Source of the DNA: Muricea muricata
Lineage: Eukaryota > Cnidaria > Anthozoa > Malacalcyonacea > Plexauridae
NCBI GenBank assembly: GCA_963855995.1
Contig: OY979717.1
Coordinates: 26,307,746 to 26,371,745, forward strand
DNA length: 64,000 nucleotides
Direction: 5' to 3'
Below, one piece after another: positions 60,192-64,000 of this stretch. Made by a program: the position numbers and the translations under genes. Numbering within the stretch: the stretch's first letter is position 1; each line of letters begins with the position of its first letter. The notes under the pieces are model-generated. The model worked only from the letters and a program-made list of their open reading frames with translations. It was not told the DNA's origin and did not search any database.

Positions 60192-60623
60192 TTGGCTAAA
60201 TTTATAGAAATAAACAAGCCAACTGTCGTCCCGATGGCACCGGGTACCAAATTAATCCTGACAGTGGGAATGGTAAATATTGCCCTTGCGACAAACCCAA
60301 TGATCTTGTCTAACGACGTTGCTGTAAATCCTGGGCCATTTGCTCCTAGAAATCAAGTTAATAATATAAGTGTGTCTTCGACCGAAGTAAACGGCTCTGT
60401 TCGTCAATCGGTCTCTGACAATGACCCTGGTGATATTGTTCTGCAGTCATTTTTCAACATGTGATTAGATGAAAAAGGGACTCGAATGGGACACTGGAAC
60501 GTTAGTCATCTTACACTTGACAAATTTGACCAGATAAAATTGTTCTTACTCGACAATCTTTACAGTTTGCTAGACTATTATTTCATGTACGTTTGTCAGA
60601 TATTCATAAAACATGCAGTTTCA
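60192..60623 (+). pseudogene. LINE 5' ORF fragment with 2A-like motif, unit 2
   Basis: Copy of 27899-28330 with R to G and L to M replacements before an unchanged DVAVNPGP. The same TGA precedes the endonuclease start. Confidence 0.7.
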
Positions 60624-63600
60624 TGAAATGTACTCAGATTTGTTCACGTATCATAGGAGGGGGGATACGGAAGAGGGAGTCATATTTCCCAGGAAATATT
60701 TCTGGGGAGTGGGGGATTTTCTTGTAAGAGCAAAAGCTTTCAAAGAAATCAGTTTTATAACAGAAACTACATCGATTTACTCTTTGAATGGGCGCATTCA
60801 ACATGACCGCCGATCTCAAACTATGGCGTATTTCCGACTTCAGTTTTATTTGGGTTTTGTGCTACGATGCACTATCCAGTCTTAATACATATCAATGTTC
60901 GAAGCCGATACAATAATTATGTACATTCGGGTTTTTACCATAGTGAATAGCATTATATAGTTTTTATTAAATCACATACCGGTGACTTTTACCTCGGATG
61001 ACAGTTCTTCCACAATTAATTTGTTTGCACTTCCTCTTTGTAAACACACAAAGCAACAACATTTCACATAATCTTTTTCATGTTTTAAAATCTCTAAAAG
61101 GTAATATAGCATTTTATTCACGCCTCCTTAGTATAGCAGATGGTTGGAATTGTGTAGCGTCCAGTGAGTGCTGCATCTTTATAGCGTTGCATCGGTCTGT
61201 GACGTCATACAACAGCCCACCGTGCGCACACACGTGTCATTTCATCAATATGATTATATTTTGATACCAGATTCTTCCCATGCTGTTTAATTCGAACATG
61301 TTATCGGCATCTACGGCTATATGTGCCCTGTGATACAGTCACATCTGCACATTCCAGTTGCCTATATGAATAACCTTAAAAAATTACTATCCAAGATCCA
61401 GATCTAAACGTATAACTGCTTCTAACTATTACAAATATACGTTCGCATACGATGAGAGAAAATACCAATATAGTATTAGTATCAGTCACTGCATAGTACA
61501 AGAGATGGTTTGGAAACTCGTTTGGATCACAATAGAAGTCATTATCTATGTTTTTCTTCTGGTTTATGGAGAAGTAAGGCTCGATCTTCATCGTCACGTG
61601 CATATTGTTGTTTCGCTTAAATATCCAATACCAAAGTTTTAGGAAAGTTAGGCATCCGCGACTTAAACAATTAGGAAATTGCTATTGGTGGATTTGACAA
61701 AAACGCCACTCACACGTGACGATGAAGGACCATATTTTTGCATAAACAACATAGATATTGAGATATGTATTTTCTACGTGCATGCTGATTGGCTCTCTTG
61801 CCAATAAAATACCGAAGTCGATGATGTTTGCTGTCTCAATCTTGCAATCTGTTGACTGCTTTCGTATCACACGAAGAATTAAGGATTTTAAAGGAAACCG
61901 AAAGCAATTGAAGTTGTGTACTCAGCAAGACGCGAAGCGATCAACAATCATTCGGAAGTACGAAACTGATTGCATCGAAGAAAGGCATTCTCTGTTCACA
62001 AAAAAAGGAATAAATTAGCAGCCCGATTCACAAAGGTAATCTCTTGGCTGGCAAATTGGTTTAGTAATACGAATTTAGTAATGTCAATCTAGTTGTCATG
62101 GTGGTTGGATTGCACCAGCAATACCCGTCTAACACCGTTGTATAATCCTTCGAAAATAATTTATTTTCGGTTGAACGCAGTGAATTAGAACGTAAATATT
62201 GTTACAAGCCATCTCTCCTATTAACTATGGTTATTGTTATTGTGCCTGTGAGATGTTTCAACTTGTTTTGACTTCGCGTGCGTGCCAGATTATAGTTTTC
62301 ATGTCATACTGCATTTTGTACAGACCTATAGGATATAATGTAAAGTACATACTATACAATCATAGCAAAGATTGTCAGTTGTGTTCAAAAGTGGTGGGAA
62401 ACTTAAATTTGAAAACTCGCATGCAAATCTTGATTATTTTTAAACCCTTGCACCCCCATACAGTGTTGAATTGATAATGCATTCCACGAAGCTTAATTTG
62501 CTGTGACTGATCTATCAGTCCAGAAGGGATGTGAATTGAATGCTGTTTTTTACAAGAATCTAGTGGGAGAAATTATATTCTAAGCAACGCGGGCGTTATA
62601 TGCGATAACTTTTGTCATGATAATAGAATAGTTGAAATAAACCACGCAAAGAATGCCATGCAGGCATCTATCTGTAGAATAATTTGAGAAGTGCAAAGAA
62701 ACCTGCCTTACGATATGTACATAATGTATCAAAACGGCAACGATTAACAAATCAAAAATGTCCTCACTTCAAAGTAACAAAGAACCAAAAAATAAATACG
62801 TAACGTAAGTAAATTTTTTTTTGTATTTCAATAACGATACACTGCCTTGTGTCGTGTCTTGGGACCCATGTTCCTGAGCAAATTGAAGCTAATTCTAAAA
62901 GTAACTGTAATATGGCTATTTCGTATAAACGAAATTGCCTTGTTTACAGACCGTAAAAGCATGCAACAACTGCGGATGAAATGAATTCTGAGGTTGATGA
63001 GAAATTTGCCTCATGAGAAATCATACTCGATTTATTGTACCCCCACATGATTCTTGTACCTGAATTATTGCGACATATTCTGTGAACCGGCTGAGGAACG
63101 GTCCTGTATATTAATCTGTGCATTTATACCTTGCCAACCTTTATGATCTGTTAGGGCGACCAAGGGACTAAGCTTCCATTCTCAAGTTTTTTAAAAAAGT
63201 CTTTTCTGATGATCAAAATTTGGCATCTGATGGACCAACGTGACCGTGCGGCTGTAATACCTGTGCGGAACTCTTTTATAGCTATCATCATAGTATCATG
63301 GATGTTGCCGTGATATATATGCAATAGAAAAATGCCATAGAAACGCACAAAATAGAGTAAACCAATTGCATGCCATTATTTGCTCTCGGTAAAATCATGG
63401 TTTTACCATGACTGGTCTACATTGAACTTGATTTCTTGCGTTTTAATAATTATATTTTAGTGTTTTAAAACCATGCGCTTGTTTTAGCAAACACTGTAAG
63501 CACACGATCTTTTTAAAATTGGCAAAGGTTGAAAAATTATTTTAAGCCCATAAAGCATATGTGGCTTGAATAGAGCAAACGGAGTAAGGGCTTCTTCTAC

Positions 63601-64000
63601 TAATATTGTCAATATTTACATTTTATCATAATATACATTATTTAAATGTTTGTACAAATATATAATTTGTCCACCAGACGCCCACTGTGACGGCATGTGC
63701 ATGCAAAGAGCTATAATCAGCGCAGTTGTTGAATTTGCTGTACTGGTGTTGTTATCCATCCATCCATAGCTGTACAGACCAATAATTTTACGGGGAAGAA
63801 TGAAGTTCCTAGCATTGATACTTAATACAATAGCCATGCAATACCCATGGAACAGTATAGGGAATAAACATAGGACCGCTCCGCAAGTCCCCCTATTTTT
63901 ATGCAATTCATTGTTTACAGATAATGGCGGACAGTCAGTTCAGTGTTTTATTGCCCAGAAAATGCAATTGATAGCCAGAACTAAATGTGGCCACAGACTA

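Larger units (their letters stand above)
36077..64000. repeat. Tandem duplication, unit 2 (truncated by window end)
   Basis: Head-to-tail copy of 4708 to about 31800. It differs from unit 1 by a 601-bp insertion (41673-42273), a 362-bp mariner-type MITE plus TA (49620-49981), a replaced segment near 49390-49475, absence of 121 bp (unit 1 24321-24441) and 75 bp (unit 1 30545-30619), a shorter C tract, and scattered substitutions. The fourth exon of this unit should lie about 3.5 kb beyond the window. Confidence 0.97.
58860..64000 (+). other. Intron 3, unit 2 (runs off the window)
   Basis: Copy of 26559 to about 31800. It holds the C tract, the tRNA-like repeat and the LINE 5' fragment listed separately, and otherwise no gene recognised. 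The exon corresponding to 35328-35704 is not reached. Confidence 0.7.

Overview
The window looks like intronic, AT-rich animal DNA, most likely from a cnidarian (inference). Spliced phase-1 exons encode extracellular EGF and YWTD modules. Around them lie remnants of APE-type LINEs, a Ty3/gypsy polymerase, hAT and Crypton-like genes, many fold-back MITEs, and a multicopy ORF family I associate from memory with cnidarian genomes. No bacterial operon, rRNA gene, CRISPR array or complete single-exon host gene is visible.

Layout. 1-4707 is single copy and holds a GC-rich minisatellite fused to a broken copy of the multicopy ORF family (1021-3986). From 4708 the sequence is a head-to-tail tandem duplication. 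Unit 1 is 4708-36076 (31.4 kb). Unit 2 starts at 36077 and runs off the window at 64000, having reached the equivalent of about 31800 in unit 1.

The host gene. On the + strand each unit carries the exons of one LDL-receptor/LRP-like module: a short EGF exon (8526-8630; 39908-40012), a calcium-binding EGF exon (12165-12296; 44148-44279), and two exons that together make one YWTD beta-propeller (26177-26558 and 35328-35704; in unit 2 only 58478-58859 is in the window). The exons join in frame with phases 1-1, 1-1, 1-2, 2-1 and total 996 nt, so the duplication adds a frame-neutral block of 332 residues. Unit 1 has an in-frame TAG in the first propeller exon where unit 2 has TAC (Tyr).

The introns are graveyards of mobile DNA. 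Four elements have recognisable target-site duplications: a long-TIR TA element (9200-10784), a TTA Harbinger-type MITE (21015-21453), an hAT-type MITE with an 8-bp duplication (31929-32284) and, only in unit 2, a mariner-type MITE (49620-49981) whose intact empty site is in unit 1. Unit 2 also carries a 601-bp double-hairpin insertion (41673-42273). One LINE 5' fragment keeps a degenerate 2A-like motif.

Divergence between the units is uneven. It is about 7% over the first 550 bp, almost nil over 8.3-10.3 kb, and about 2-3% around the propeller exon (all counted by eye). This fits a real duplication partly homogenised by gene conversion, but joining of two haplotypes by the assembler must be excluded.
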